Source of the DNA: Pseudomonas shirazensis
GTDB taxonomy: Bacteria > Pseudomonadota > Gammaproteobacteria > Pseudomonadales > Pseudomonadaceae
Direction of reading: 5' to 3'
Assembly (NCBI RefSeq): GCF_014268785.2
Contig: NZ_JABWRD020000002.1
Location: 62,001-126,000 of the forward strand
Length of the DNA stretch: 64,000 nt
Part shown: piece after piece, positions 48,998 to 58,000 of the stretch
Layout of the letters: every line of letters begins with the position of its first letter
Numbering within the stretch: position 1 is the stretch's first letter
Translations under genes and position numbers: made by a program
The notes under the pieces: generated by a model
Seen by the model: only the letters and a program-made list of their open reading frames with translations
Databases searched by the model: none
What the model was told of the DNA's origin: nothing

Positions 48998-49040
48998 GGG
49001 TTGTGAGCGGGGCTGCGTGTCAGCCCCGTCGCGACAAACA

Positions 49041-49078
49041 AAAACCGCGTGAAGCCTTTGGGCTCACGCGGTTTTTTT
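49041..49078 (+). terminator. Rho-independent terminator after lptF
   Basis: AAAACCGCGTGA pairs with TCACGCGGTTTT around an 11-base loop and ends in TTTTTTT on the plus strand. The matching A-run on the other side makes it usable from both directions, ending lptF and the convergent minus-strand gene at 49136. Confidence 0.88.
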
Positions 49079-49135
49079 GTGCCCTGCTTTGGCGGGGACA
49101 GAGTTGCTGGGGCCGAGCAGCGGCCCCAATGCGAT

Positions 49136-49462
49136 TCACTGCACTTGCTGCGGCGTCTCCTCGCCAACACAGCGCACCGCACGCTTGCGGTTGTCGACCA
49201 GCACACCGGTCAGGCCCTTCTGCTGCATATCGATCAATACCAACACCCCATCCATGCACTGCGCCACCTGCGCCGCAGGCTCCAGCGAGACCTTGTAATC
49301 CTCGCCCGGCACCGTCTTGAGCATGGTGAAGTCCTGCAGCAACAGGGCATCCTCAGGCTTGGCAAAATGCAGGTAGCCGTAATACCAGAGGGCCCCTACC
49401 GTCACGATGATGCTACCGACGCCGGTCAGAATCAGCGGGATGGCGTTGCGTTCTTCACTCAT
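49136..49462 (-). CDS. Small membrane-anchored hypothetical protein, 108 aa
   Basis: One N-terminal transmembrane segment (IPLILTGVGSIIVTVGALWY, about residues 8-28) is followed by an 80-residue soluble domain with two cysteines (C69, C98 approximately) that could be disulfide bonded in the periplasm. No family recognised. Its ATG overlaps the stop of the hydrolase gene by four bases, so the two are translationally coupled. Length is consistent with a conserved Pseudomonas protein. Confidence 0.75.
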   Translation of the reverse strand: MSEERNAIPLILTGVGSIIVTVGALWYYGYLHFAKPEDALLLQDFTMLKTVPGEDYKVSLEPAAQVAQCMDGVLVLIDMQQKGLTGVLVDNRKRAVRCVGEETPQQVQ

Positions 49463-50379
49463 TGCTTGTTCTTCTCATCAGGGAAATTAGGCACTTCGGC
49501 CAAGCGCCGCAGGCCGTTGAAATGGGTCGGATCATCCAGGAAGCGGATCATCACCTGGCGCCAGGTCGGGTCGGCAAAGGTCTGCACGTGGCCGCCGCGG
49601 GTCAGTTGCAACACCCGTGGTGGTGGCGCATGACGGTACAAATCCAGACCGTTTTCCAGCGGCACCAGGGCATCGTCGATGCTGTGGAAAAACAACTTCG
49701 GCGGGCTGTCCAGGCGCTCGATCGAACGGATCGCGCTGTCGCCGTCGGGCACCAGCCATGACAGCGGCACCTGCAGCGGCCAGGTCAGCCAACCGGTACC
49801 CAGCGCGTATCGCCCGACCGAGCGATAACTGGCCGGCACACCATCGAACACCAGCGCACTGAAGCGCTGACGCTGCTCAGGGTGGCCCGCCAGGTAATGA
49901 ATCGCCATCGCTCCGCCCAGGCTCTGCCCCAGCAGCACCAGTGGTTTGCCCTGCACCTCAGGCGCCCGTTCAAGCCAGCTCATGGCCGCAGCTATGTCTT
50001 CGTACACCTCAGGCAGGCTTGGCTTGCCTTCGGACAGGCCATAACCGCGATAGTCGATCATCAACACCTGGAAGCCCTGCTCCGGCAGCCAGTAGCTGCC
50101 GCCGAGGTGCCCAGGCAGGTTGCCGCCGTTGCCGTGCAGGTGCAGCACCGTACCCTTGACCTCGACGCCATCCTTGGCCGGCAGCCACCAACCGTGCAGG
50201 CGCATGCCATCGCTAGTGGTCAGGGTCACATCGCGATAGGCCAGCTTGGCCCGCTCGGGGGTGAATGCCTGGCCCGGCTCGGGATAGAACAGCAGGCTGC
50301 TGCAGCCGCCGAGGGTCAGGGCCAGGGTCAGGGCCAAGCCTTTACAGAATGTTCGCGTAGTCGGCTTCAATGCGATCAA
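49459..50379 (-). CDS. Alpha/beta-hydrolase lipoprotein
   Basis: A 306-residue lipoprotein with the signal sequence ending LTLGGC (C26). The alpha/beta-hydrolase core shows the oxyanion HLHGNGGN, the nucleophile elbow GQSLGG and a C-terminal catalytic-type histidine in GGHVQTF. Substrate unknown; peptidase S9/BAAT-like relatives are common in bacteria. The start is taken as a TTG at 50379, overlapping the upstream gene by 38 bases; a TTG at 50337 giving a shorter signal peptide is the alternative, and neither has a strong Shine-Dalgarno. Confidence 0.8.
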   Translation of the reverse strand: MIALKPTTRTFCKGLALTLALTLGGCSSLLFYPEPGQAFTPERAKLAYRDVTLTTSDGMRLHGWWLPAKDGVEVKGTVLHLHGNGGNLPGHLGGSYWLPEQGFQVLMIDYRGYGLSEGKPSLPEVYEDIAAAMSWLERAPEVQGKPLVLLGQSLGGAMAIHYLAGHPEQRQRFSALVFDGVPASYRSVGRYALGTGWLTWPLQVPLSWLVPDGDSAIRSIERLDSPPKLFFHSIDDALVPLENGLDLYRHAPPPRVLQLTRGGHVQTFADPTWRQVMIRFLDDPTHFNGLRRLAEVPNFPDEKNKQ

Positions 50380-51619
50380 GGCTCAGGTGGTTGAGGAAGT
50401 TGGAGAAGCACATCCAGGCAGACAGCGCATTCAGGTCGCGGAACTGCTCGGGCAGGTACTTGGGCGGTTCGACCAGGCCTTCCTCGACCAGCTGGCGCAA
50501 CGTACGCATGTCCTCCAGAGTGGTCTTGCCGCAGAACAACAACGGGATCTGCTCAAGCTTGCCCTTCTTCACGGCCAACTGAATGTAGTTGTAAACCATG
50601 ATGAAGCCCTTGAGGTAGGACAAGTCCTTGGTGAATGGCAAGCCGTTCGGCACCGAGCCGCGGAACACTCGGCTGGCGTTGCTGTAACTCTGGCCGATCT
50701 CGAAGCCCTGGCCACGGAAGAACTCATACACCTGCATGAAGTCGGCGCCCTGCTCGACCATGTGAATGGCACGAGTGCGGTTGGTCAGCTTGCGCAGGCG
50801 ACTCGGGTACGAGGCAAAGGCGATCACTTCCATAAGGATGGCCAGGCCTTCCTGAGTCACAGTCGACGACGGCGGTCCCTTGGCGAGGAAGGTGCAGATC
50901 GGCTGGTTAAGCCCGTTGAGCGTGGTACCAACATGCACCAGTCCTTCATGAACCTCCAGCGCACGCACATCACGGCTGTTGAACATGGCATCGGCACGCA
51001 CCTTGATGTAGTCGGCGCCCGCCGCTGCATCGGCGACGATACCGTCGGACTCGAACACGCGGATGGTGCCTTCGGCCTCACCGAACACCGTATTCAGCCG
51101 GCGCTGGAGGATATCCACCGCTTGCTTGGCCGTAAGGTTCTTCGGCTCGTCCTTGAGATCGCCGCGGCCATCGATGTTGTTCAGGTAATCAGAAAGCATC
51201 AAGCCAAGGTCGGCCAGGGTCGGGTCGCCGGCATGAAACGCATCGGAAGCTGCACCATACAGCTCCTGCGAAATCAGGCCGAAGTCCTCGGTGCCGCGCG
51301 CTTCCAGCATGCGCACCACCATGCGGTACTCGCGGCACATGCGCCGCATGATCTGCCCGACCGGGTTGAACTGGCCCAGCTGGCGAGTGATGTCGCGCTC
51401 GATGCTCTGAAACTCGGCCTTCAATGCACTCGAATCGAAGCCCAGGGGGCGCGACTGGTAATAGGCGCGGTCCACGGCAGGCGGCTCTTTGCCCTTGCCG
51501 TTGATGAAGGCCTGGCGGATGTTGTCGCCCCACTTCACCGCATCGAGCACGCGGATCGGCGTCTGCGCCACGACAATGCGGTCGGACAACGCGCGAATGG
51601 TCTGCTGATACTCGTCCAC
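50342..51619 (-). CDS. DUF1704 / QEGLA-motif metalloprotease-like protein
   Basis: A 425-residue protein of the DUF1704 family, annotated in many genomes as flavohemoglobin expression-modulating QEGLA motif protein. Key sites are HEGLVH (HExxxH, near residue 225) and TQEGLAILMEV (near 260). This HExxxH plus downstream glutamate pattern is shared with the eukaryotic MATCAP tubulin carboxypeptidases, so a zinc peptidase activity is plausible; no bacterial substrate is known to me. The start is GTG at 51619, with AAGGA 7 bases upstream. It overlaps the hydrolase gene downstream and lies 22 bases after a lipoprotein gene, so the four genes form one unit. Confidence 0.85.
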   Translation of the reverse strand: MDEYQQTIRALSDRIVVAQTPIRVLDAVKWGDNIRQAFINGKGKEPPAVDRAYYQSRPLGFDSSALKAEFQSIERDITRQLGQFNPVGQIMRRMCREYRMVVRMLEARGTEDFGLISQELYGAASDAFHAGDPTLADLGLMLSDYLNNIDGRGDLKDEPKNLTAKQAVDILQRRLNTVFGEAEGTIRVFESDGIVADAAAGADYIKVRADAMFNSRDVRALEVHEGLVHVGTTLNGLNQPICTFLAKGPPSSTVTQEGLAILMEVIAFASYPSRLRKLTNRTRAIHMVEQGADFMQVYEFFRGQGFEIGQSYSNASRVFRGSVPNGLPFTKDLSYLKGFIMVYNYIQLAVKKGKLEQIPLLFCGKTTLEDMRTLRQLVEEGLVEPPKYLPEQFRDLNALSAWMCFSNFLNHLSLDRIEADYANIL

Positions 51620-51641
51620 GGCTAATTCCTTGTAGCGGCTA

Positions 51642-52193
51642 TTACTTGCCGACGCGCTGGAAGCGCGCCACTTCGACGAACAGGTCAGAGTTGGCCGGGT
51701 CATCCAGGTAGGCCAGCACTCGCTCGGTCGGGCTGTCGATCAACACGCCCGGACCGTTGTCTTCCGGCACCTCGATACTGCGCCCGCTGAGTTCCTTGCG
51801 CGTGAGCGCCTCGTGCACCTGATCGACGTCCAGGTTGTACACCACCAGTTCCTTGCCGTCGGCGCTGACCTCGAAGCCGCCAATCAGGAAGTTGCCGCCC
51901 AGGCGCTTGGGCACCCCGGCCGACAGGTACCAGCGGCTGCCATGACGGGCCACGGTAAACACGTATTCTTCAGCCGGCTTGCCTTTGGCTGTGGCAAACG
52001 CCTTGTAGCTGTTGCCAGCCGCGCGGCTGATGCTCAGCGTGAGCGGCTCGCCCCAGGCATCCTTGCTGCTCCACTTGCCCAGTAACGCCTTGGGTGCGGT
52101 CTGGTTGGCCGGCAGCGGGTCGCCAAAGGTCACCAGACAACCGCCCAGCATCAGGAATGACAACGTCAACAACACCATACGCCAGGCTTTCAT
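51642..52193 (-). CDS. Hypothetical lipoprotein, 183 aa
   Basis: A lipoprotein whose signal peptide ends LMLGGC (C19). The mature domain begins LVTFGDPLPANQTAPKALLG and contains a KWSSKDAW segment and an EVVVY-type beta strand pattern, suggesting a small beta-rich lipocalin-like fold; this is inference. No family recognised. It is the first gene of the minus-strand unit with the DUF1704 protein and hydrolase. Confidence 0.8.
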   Translation of the reverse strand: MKAWRMVLLTLSFLMLGGCLVTFGDPLPANQTAPKALLGKWSSKDAWGEPLTLSISRAAGNSYKAFATAKGKPAEEYVFTVARHGSRWYLSAGVPKRLGGNFLIGGFEVSADGKELVVYNLDVDQVHEALTRKELSGRSIEVPEDNGPGVLIDSPTERVLAYLDDPANSDLFVEVARFQRVGK

Positions 52194-52238
52194 CAGGCTC
52201 TCCTAGATAGATCAGTGACAGCGCAAACCGCTCGCAGC

Positions 52239-52955
52239 TCAGACCGATGCCAGCACCAGGTGCAGGTAGCGGGTAAGAATAGCGAGCATCTGCCCATCGG
52301 CCTGCCTGTTCGTTTGTTCAAGCAGGCCTTGATATTCCATCTGCTCGATAATCGCCGTCAACATCTGTGCGTCCTGCTCGGGATGATGCGAGCCGATTAC
52401 CTGGAGCATCTGCCGCGCGCCTTGCGCGAGGATCCGTTCGTGCGCGCGCACAAGCTCGGCCAGCCGCGGGCAGAGCAAGGCCTCCTGGCGGAAAGCCTGC
52501 TCGGCCATGAGAAAGTCACGCCGATTGCTCAGTTGCCGGCTGACGTAGTCGGCGGTCATCCGCGCGATTTCATCGACCAGCCGCGTCCGTGATGCGGCGC
52601 TGCCATCGTCCTGCGCGAGCAACTGGCGCAACACCCCTTCACTGGTCGCCCACAGCTTGGCCATGTAGTCGGCGCTGCGCTCGACGTACTGGGCAAAGGT
52701 GTCGGTGAGCAGGTCTTCGATGTCCTTGAAGTAGTAGGTGGTGGCCGACAGCGGCACACCGGCCTCGGCAGCCACGGCGCGGTGGCGCACGCCGCGCACG
52801 CCATCGCGGACGACAATGCGCATCGCTGCGTCGAGAATCAGCTGGCGGCGTTGTTCACTGCCCTGGCGGCTGGTCTTGCGCCCTTGGTACTGCACGCTTT
52901 CAGCAACGGCGCTGGCTACGCCGGCTGCGCCTTGTTCGGCGATTGCTGGGTTCAC
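52239..52955 (-). CDS. TetR-family transcriptional regulator
   Basis: A 238-residue regulator with the HTH at about residues 55-80 (HRAVAAEAGVPLSATTYYFK). The N-terminal 25 residues are variable (MNPAIAEQGAAGVASAVAES). The start is a GTG at 52955 with AGGT 9 bases upstream; shorter starts are possible. It is 46 bases upstream of the lipoprotein gene and may regulate that unit. The gene is next to lysS in P. aeruginosa as well. Ligand unknown. Confidence 0.85.
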   Translation of the reverse strand: MNPAIAEQGAAGVASAVAESVQYQGRKTSRQGSEQRRQLILDAAMRIVVRDGVRGVRHRAVAAEAGVPLSATTYYFKDIEDLLTDTFAQYVERSADYMAKLWATSEGVLRQLLAQDDGSAASRTRLVDEIARMTADYVSRQLSNRRDFLMAEQAFRQEALLCPRLAELVRAHERILAQGARQMLQVIGSHHPEQDAQMLTAIIEQMEYQGLLEQTNRQADGQMLAILTRYLHLVLASV

Positions 52956-53012
52956 GCTGAATACCTCATGAGGGAAGTGTGCGGCTCATATGAGCCTGGC
53001 GCGATCAGCACG

Positions 53013-53134
53013 GGGCCGCTACGCGGCCCTTTCGCGACACAAGGCCGCTCCTACAGGGCCCGCGCATGGCTTGAATGCTTGCGCGATCGATGTAGGAGCG
53101 GCCTTGTGTCGCGAAAGGGCTGCGTAGCAGCCCC
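53013..53134. repeat. Long REP-like inverted repeat
   Basis: Two arms of about 43 bases (53013-53055 and 53091-53134) are near-perfect reverse complements around a 35-base centre; the ends read GGGGCCGCTACGCGGCCC and GGGCTGCGTAGCAGCCCC. The core CCTTTCGCGACACAAGGCCG is a known-looking scattered intergenic repeat of P. putida group genomes. Located between the TetR gene and the 3' end of lysS; it probably stops or stabilises lysS transcripts. Confidence 0.8.
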
Positions 53135-53158
53135 TGCAATCCAGAAGTGTAAACCCGT

Positions 53159-54661
53159 TCAGCCCTGTGGGCGCATATGCGGGAACAGGATCACATCACG
53201 GATCGACGGCGAGTTGGTCAGCAACATCACCAGGCGGTCGATACCGATGCCTTCACCGGCAGTCGGCGGCATGCCGTATTCCAGCGCACGGACGAAGTCG
53301 GCGTCGTAGTGCATGGCTTCGTCATCACCGGCATCCTTCTCTGCCACCTGGGCCAGGAAGCGCTCGGCCTGGTCTTCGGCATCATTGAGCTCGGAGTAGG
53401 CGTTGGCGATTTCGCGGCCACCGATGAACAGCTCGAAGCGGTCGGTGACGTTCGGGTTGGCGTCGTTGCGGCGGGCCAGCGGCGACACTTCGAACGGGTA
53501 CTCGGTAATGAAGTGCGGCTGCTCCAGCTTGTGCTCGACCAGCTCTTCGAAAATCATCACCTGCAGCTTGCCCAGGCCTTCGTGGCCGAGCACCTTGGCA
53601 CCTGCCTGCTTGGCAATCGCGCGGGCCTTGTCGACGTCCTGCAGGTCGGCGGCGGTCAGCTCGGGGTTGTACTTGAGGATCGAGTCGAACACCGACAGGC
53701 GCACGAACGGCTCGCCGAAGTGGAACACCTTGTCGCCGTAAGGCACGTCGGTGCTGCCCAGCACCAGCTGCGCCAGCTCGCGGAACAGCTCTTCGGTGAG
53801 GTCCATGTTGTCTTCGTAGTCGGCGTAGGCCTGGTAGAACTCGAGCATGGTGAACTCGGGGTTGTGCCGGGTCGAAACACCTTCGTTACGGAAGTTGCGG
53901 TTGATCTCGAAGACCTTCTCGAAGCCACCCACGACCAGACGCTTGAGGTACAGCTCAGGCGCGATCCGCAGGAACATCTGCATGTCCAGCGCGTTGTGGT
54001 GGGTTTCGAAGGGCTTGGCTGCCGCACCGCCTGGGATGGTCTGCAGCATCGGCGTTTCCACTTCGAGGAAATCGCGCTTGGCAAGGAAGCTGCGGATGTG
54101 CGAGATCACCTGCGAACGCACACGGAAGGTGTGGCGGGTCTCTTCGTTGACCATCAGGTCGACGTAGCGCTGGCGATAGCGCTGCTCGGTGTCGGTCAGG
54201 CCGTGATGCTTGTCCGGCAACGGACGCAGCGATTTGGTCAGCAGACGCACGCTGGTCATTTCGACGTACAGGTCGCCCTTGCCGGAACGCGCCAGGGTGC
54301 CTTCGGCGGCAATGATGTCGCCCAGGTCCCAGGTCTTGACCGCAGCCAGGGTCTCTTCCGGCAGGGTCTTGCGGTTGACGTAGACCTGGATGCGCCCGGT
54401 CATGTCCTGGATAACCATGAACGAGCCACGGTTGAGCATGATACGACCGGCAACCTTGACCGGGATCGCTGCAGCTTCCAGCTCTTCCTTGGTCTTGTCG
54501 ACATACTGCTTCTGCAGGTCGCTGCAGTAGCTGTCGCGACGGAAGTCGTTGGGGAAGGCCTGGCCCTTGGCACGCTCGGCGGCAAGTTTTTCCTTGCGCA
54601 GCGCGATCAGGGTGTTTTCTTCCTGTTGCAGGTCTTGCGGGTCGAGTTTGAGATCGCTCAT
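53159..54661 (-). CDS. lysS: LysS, lysyl-tRNA synthetase (class II)
   Basis: Attaches lysine to tRNA(Lys). The 500-residue protein has an N-terminal OB-fold anticodon-binding domain ([20 protein letters not shown]) and the class II catalytic core with motif 2 [18 protein letters not shown] and motif 3 [18 protein letters not shown] at 54661 starts [15 protein letters not shown]. It follows prfB with a 77-base gap containing a short hairpin, the standard bacterial pairing. Confidence 0.97.
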   Translation of the reverse strand: MSDLKLDPQDLQQEENTLIALRKEKLAAERAKGQAFPNDFRRDSYCSDLQKQYVDKTKEELEAAAIPVKVAGRIMLNRGSFMVIQDMTGRIQVYVNRKTLPEETLAAVKTWDLGDIIAAEGTLARSGKGDLYVEMTSVRLLTKSLRPLPDKHHGLTDTEQRYRQRYVDLMVNEETRHTFRVRSQVISHIRSFLAKRDFLEVETPMLQTIPGGAAAKPFETHHNALDMQMFLRIAPELYLKRLVVGGFEKVFEINRNFRNEGVSTRHNPEFTMLEFYQAYADYEDNMDLTEELFRELAQLVLGSTDVPYGDKVFHFGEPFVRLSVFDSILKYNPELTAADLQDVDKARAIAKQAGAKVLGHEGLGKLQVMIFEELVEHKLEQPHFITEYPFEVSPLARRNDANPNVTDRFELFIGGREIANAYSELNDAEDQAERFLAQVAEKDAGDDEAMHYDADFVRALEYGMPPTAGEGIGIDRLVMLLTNSPSIRDVILFPHMRPQG

Positions 54662-54691
54662 GTCGTCAGATTTTCCATCAAGGATTCATTG

Positions 54692-54711
54692 CCCTCGCCC
54701 GCAGGCGAGGG
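54692..54711. other. Small perfect hairpin in the prfB-lysS gap
   Basis: CCCTCGCC and GGCGAGGG form an 8-bp stem with a CGCA loop. No T-run follows on either strand. It may be an mRNA-processing or stabilising stem between prfB and lysS; no further evidence. Confidence 0.3.
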
Positions 54712-54738
54712 TCTTGCGCCAGCTCAGCAGCCGAGAAG

Positions 54739-55834
54739 TTACAGGCCTTGCTTGAGGCTCGCTTCGAGGTATTCGTCGATATCGCCGTCCAGCACCTTGT
54801 CGCAGTCGCTGCGTTCGATGTTGGTGCGCAGGTCTTTGATTCGCGACGCGTCGAGCACGTACGAGCGAATCTGGTGACCCCAGCCGATGTCCGACTTGCT
54901 GTCTTCCAGAGCCTGCGAGGCTGCGCTGCGCTTTTGCATCTCCAGCTCGTACAACTTGGCCCGCAACATTTTCATGGCGGTGTCCTTGTTGGCGTGCTGG
55001 GAACGTTCGTTCTGGCAGCTGACCACGGTGTTGGTCGGCACGTGAGTGATCCGGACCGCCGAGTCGGTGGTGTTGACGTGCTGACCACCGGCACCCGAGG
55101 AGCGGTAGGTGTCGATACGCAGGTCGGACGGGTTGATGTCGATCTCGACCTTGTCGTCGATCTCGGGCGAGACGAACACTGCCGAGAACGAGGTGTGGCG
55201 ACGCGCGCCGGAGTCGAACGGGCTTTTGCGCACCAGGCGATGAACGCCAATCTCGGTACGCAACCAGCCAAACGCGTACTCGCCCTTGATGTGCACGGTG
55301 GCGCCTTTGATGCCGGCGACTTCACCTTCGGACAGCTCCATGATGGTGGCGTCGAAGCCACGCTTGGAGGCCCAGCGCAGGTACATGCGCAGGAGGATGT
55401 TGGCCCAGTCCTGTGCTTCGGTACCGCCGGAACCGGCCTGGATATCTAGGTAGGCGTTGTTCATGTCCATCTCGCCGCTGAACATGCGACGGAATTCGAG
55501 CTTGGCCAGGGACTCTTCGAGACCTTCGAGCACTTCGACAACGTCGTTGACCGCCGCTTCGTCGTTTTCTTCGACGGCCATGTCGAGCAGCTCGCGCGAA
55601 TCGGCCAGGCCACTGGACATCTCGTCCAGGGTGCCGACGATCTGCGCCAGCATGGCGCGCTCGCGGCCCAGCTCCTGGGCGTACTCGGGTTTGTTCCACA
55701 CGGCCGGGTCTTCCAGCTCGCGGTTGACTTCGATCAGGCGCTCAGCTTTCAGATCGTAGTCAAAGATACCCCCGAATCGATTCGGAACGTTCGGTGAGGT
55801 CTTTGATGGTGTTGAGGATCGGTTGGATTTCCAT
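54739..55834 (-). CDS. prfB: PrfB, peptide chain release factor 2, with programmed +1 frameshift
   Basis: Recognises UAA and UGA stops and releases the peptide. The first 24 codons run from the ATG at 55834 ([20 protein letters not shown]) to a TGA at 55760-55762; a +1 shift on CTTTGAC then continues in the second frame from 55761 (DYDLKAERL) to 54739, giving 364 residues, the family length. The peptide anticodon SPF is in [10 protein letters not shown], and the catalytic GGQ is in [10 protein letters not shown]. The internal Shine-Dalgarno-like CGGGGG lies just upstream of the slip site. Low RF2 favours the shift, which is autoregulation. Confidence 0.96.
55759..55765 (-). promoter_or_regulatory. 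prfB recoding (frameshift) site
   Basis: CTTTGAC on the minus strand: CTT is the slippery P-site codon, TGA the RF2-dependent stop and C the unfavourable 3' base. CGGGGG sits about three bases upstream as a Shine-Dalgarno-like stimulator. This is the canonical RF2 autoregulatory signal. Confidence 0.95.
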
Positions 55835-55930
55835 TGGGCAGGCTACTCGCGCGAATTCGGTGAAAAGCCGGTGAGTATAAACCAGTCCGAGCCACGACGG
55901 CAGACCCGCCGGGCAGGCGCAAGGCGCTTA

Positions 55931-56935
55931 TCAGGCAATACCGGCCTGATTGCGCCCATTGTTCTTGGCCAGGTACAGCCCTTTGTCGGCGGCCGAGATC
56001 AGTTGCCGGCAATGGCTACCGATAGCCGGGGTCAGGGTGGCGATGCCCAGGCTCACGGTCAGCCGCGCATCGGCCTCGGGTGCGGTGTGGGCGATGCCCA
56101 GGCCGTAGACCGTCTGGCGCAGTTTTTCGGCAATCAGGCGGGCGCCGCCCGGCGAGGTGTTAGGCAGCACCAGGGCGAACTCTTCGCCGCCGTAGCGCGC
56201 CGGCAGGTCGCTTGGCCGTGAGCATGAACTGCGAATCGCCGCAGCCACCTGGCGCAACGCCTCGTCGCCGGCAAGATGGCCGAAGCTGTCGTTGAAGGCC
56301 TTGAAGTAGTCGACGTCGATCATCAACAGCGACAGTTGCTGCTGCTCACGCATGGCCCGGCGCCACTCCAGTTCCAGGTACTCGTCGAAGTGGCGGCGGT
56401 TGGACAAACCGGTCAAGCCATCGGAGTTCATCAGGCTCTGCAGCATCAAATTGGTGTCGAGCAGTTGCTGCTGGCTGACGCGCAGTGCGCGATACGCCTC
56501 GTCGCGCTGCAACAGGGTCATGTAGGAGCGCGAGTGGTAACGAATCCGCGCCACCAGCTCGATGGTATCCGGCAGTTTGACCAGATAATCATTGGCCCCG
56601 GCGGCAAAGGCGGCGCTCTTGACCAACGGGTCCTCCTTGGTCGACAGGACGATGATCGGGATGTCCTGAGTGGCCGGGTGGTTGCGGTATTCGCGCACCA
56701 GGGTGAGGCCATCCAGGCCCGGCATGATGAGGTCCTGGAGGATCACCGTCGGCTTGATGCGCATGGCCTGGGCGATGGCCTGATGCGGATCGGCACAGAA
56801 GTGGAAGTCGATATTCTCTTCATGGGCCAGCCCACGCCGCACCGCTTCGCCGATCATTGCCTGATCGTCCACCAGCAGCACCATCGCCGAATTTTCGTTG
56901 GCGGTCACAAGACCTGCGCTTGGTAGATCAATCAT
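55931..56935 (-). CDS. wspR: WspR, response-regulator diguanylate cyclase
   Basis: Makes cyclic-di-GMP when phosphorylated by WspE, promoting biofilm growth and matrix production. The 334-residue protein has a receiver domain with phosphoacceptor D68 ([12 protein letters not shown]) and a GGDEF domain with active site GGEEF at 249-253. The inhibitory I-site RPSD at 240-243 lies five residues before it, so feedback by product is expected. It is the last gene of the wsp operon, after wspF. Confidence 0.96.
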   Translation of the reverse strand: MIDLPSAGLVTANENSAMVLLVDDQAMIGEAVRRGLAHEENIDFHFCADPHQAIAQAMRIKPTVILQDLIMPGLDGLTLVREYRNHPATQDIPIIVLSTKEDPLVKSAAFAAGANDYLVKLPDTIELVARIRYHSRSYMTLLQRDEAYRALRVSQQQLLDTNLMLQSLMNSDGLTGLSNRRHFDEYLELEWRRAMREQQQLSLLMIDVDYFKAFNDSFGHLAGDEALRQVAAAIRSSCSRPSDLPARYGGEEFALVLPNTSPGGARLIAEKLRQTVYGLGIAHTAPEADARLTVSLGIATLTPAIGSHCRQLISAADKGLYLAKNNGRNQAGIA

Positions 56936-56986
56936 GCCTGTTCACCTGATCACGACCGTCCAGGCGGTGTGACTCAATTGCTGATG

Positions 56987-58000
56987 TCATTTGGTAAAAA
57001 ACTCCGTCAATCGCCCGGCAATGCGCTCGAGCGGGCGGATCTCCATCGCTGCATCAATCGCCGCAGCGGCCTTGGGCATACCATATACAGCACTGCTCTG
57101 TTGGTCCTGGGCAATGGTCAGAAAGCCCTGCTGGCGCATCATCTTCAAACCCTGGGCGCCATCGCGGCCCATCCCGGTGAGCAGAACGCCCACGCCGGGC
57201 GCATTCCAATAGCGGGCCACGCTCTCGAAAAACACATCGATCGAGGGCCGGTAGATTTCATTGACCGGCTCGGCGGTGTAGGCGAGCTGGCCGTTTTTCA
57301 GCAAGCGGATATGGTGGTTGGTGCCTGCCAGCAATACCTGCCCGGCCTGCGGCGGCTCGCCTTCGCGGGCAAGCCGTACGACCTGGCCGCAGGTACTGCT
57401 GAGCCAGTCGGCCATACCTGCGGCAAACACTTGGTCCACATGCTGCACCAGCACGATGGCCGCCGGAAACTGCTTGGGCAGGCCCTTGAGCAAAACTTCA
57501 AGCGCGGCCGGGCCGCCAGCAGACGAACCAATCGCCACCAGGCCGGTACGCTGCGAGACTTCGCGCACAGCGGTGGGCACGTTGCTTGGCGCCGAAGTGC
57601 GCTGTTGGCCGATCAGCCAGCCGATATTGAGGATCTTGCGCAACAATGGCGCGGCCGCTTCGCGCGGATCACCCGCGCCCAGCGCCGGCGTATCGACTAC
57701 ATCCAGCGCGCCGTGGCCCATGGCCTCGAACACGCGGTGCACGTTCTGCTTGCGGTCGACCGTGACGATGACGATAGCGCAGGGCGTTGCCGCCATGATT
57801 CGCCGGGTTGCCTCGACGCCGTCCATCACCGGCATGATCAGGTCCATCAAAATCAAGTCAGGAGTCTGTTCGGCGCAGCGCTCGACCGCCTCCTGGCCAT
57901 TGCCGGCGACCCAGATCAGCTCATGCGCTGGCTCCAGCGCAAGCGCCCGGCGCAGCGCCTCGACGGCCAGGGGCATGTCGTTGACGATGGCAATTTTCAT
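56987..58000 (-). CDS. wspF: WspF, CheB-like methylesterase
   Basis: Demethylates WspA receptors and damps Wsp signalling; loss of wspF in pseudomonads gives wrinkly, high cyclic-di-GMP colonies. The 337-residue protein has a receiver domain with D53 (LILMDLIMPVMDG) and a CheB esterase domain with catalytic serine in IGSSAGGPAALE, histidine in LVQHVDQ and aspartate in LTGMGRDGAQG. All key residues are intact. The ATG overlaps the wspE stop by four bases. Confidence 0.96.
   Translation of the reverse strand: MKIAIVNDMPLAVEALRRALALEPAHELIWVAGNGQEAVERCAEQTPDLILMDLIMPVMDGVEATRRIMAATPCAIVIVTVDRKQNVHRVFEAMGHGALDVVDTPALGAGDPREAAAPLLRKILNIGWLIGQQRTSAPSNVPTAVREVSQRTGLVAIGSSAGGPAALEVLLKGLPKQFPAAIVLVQHVDQVFAAGMADWLSSTCGQVVRLAREGEPPQAGQVLLAGTNHHIRLLKNGQLAYTAEPVNEIYRPSIDVFFESVARYWNAPGVGVLLTGMGRDGAQGLKMMRQQGFLTIAQDQQSSAVYGMPKAAAAIDAAMEIRPLERIAGRLTEFFTK

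Noticed and set aside
50387..51625. A 412-codon frame opposite the DUF1704 gene
   Set aside because: Antisense shadow; the minus-strand gene has the family motifs and a good Shine-Dalgarno.
53177..54877. A 566-codon frame opposite lysS
   Set aside because: Antisense to lysS, whose class II motifs are complete.
55749..56012. A separate minus-strand frame upstream of prfB
   Set aside because: It is out of frame with both prfB segments and includes the prfB leader; the true first segment starts at 55834.
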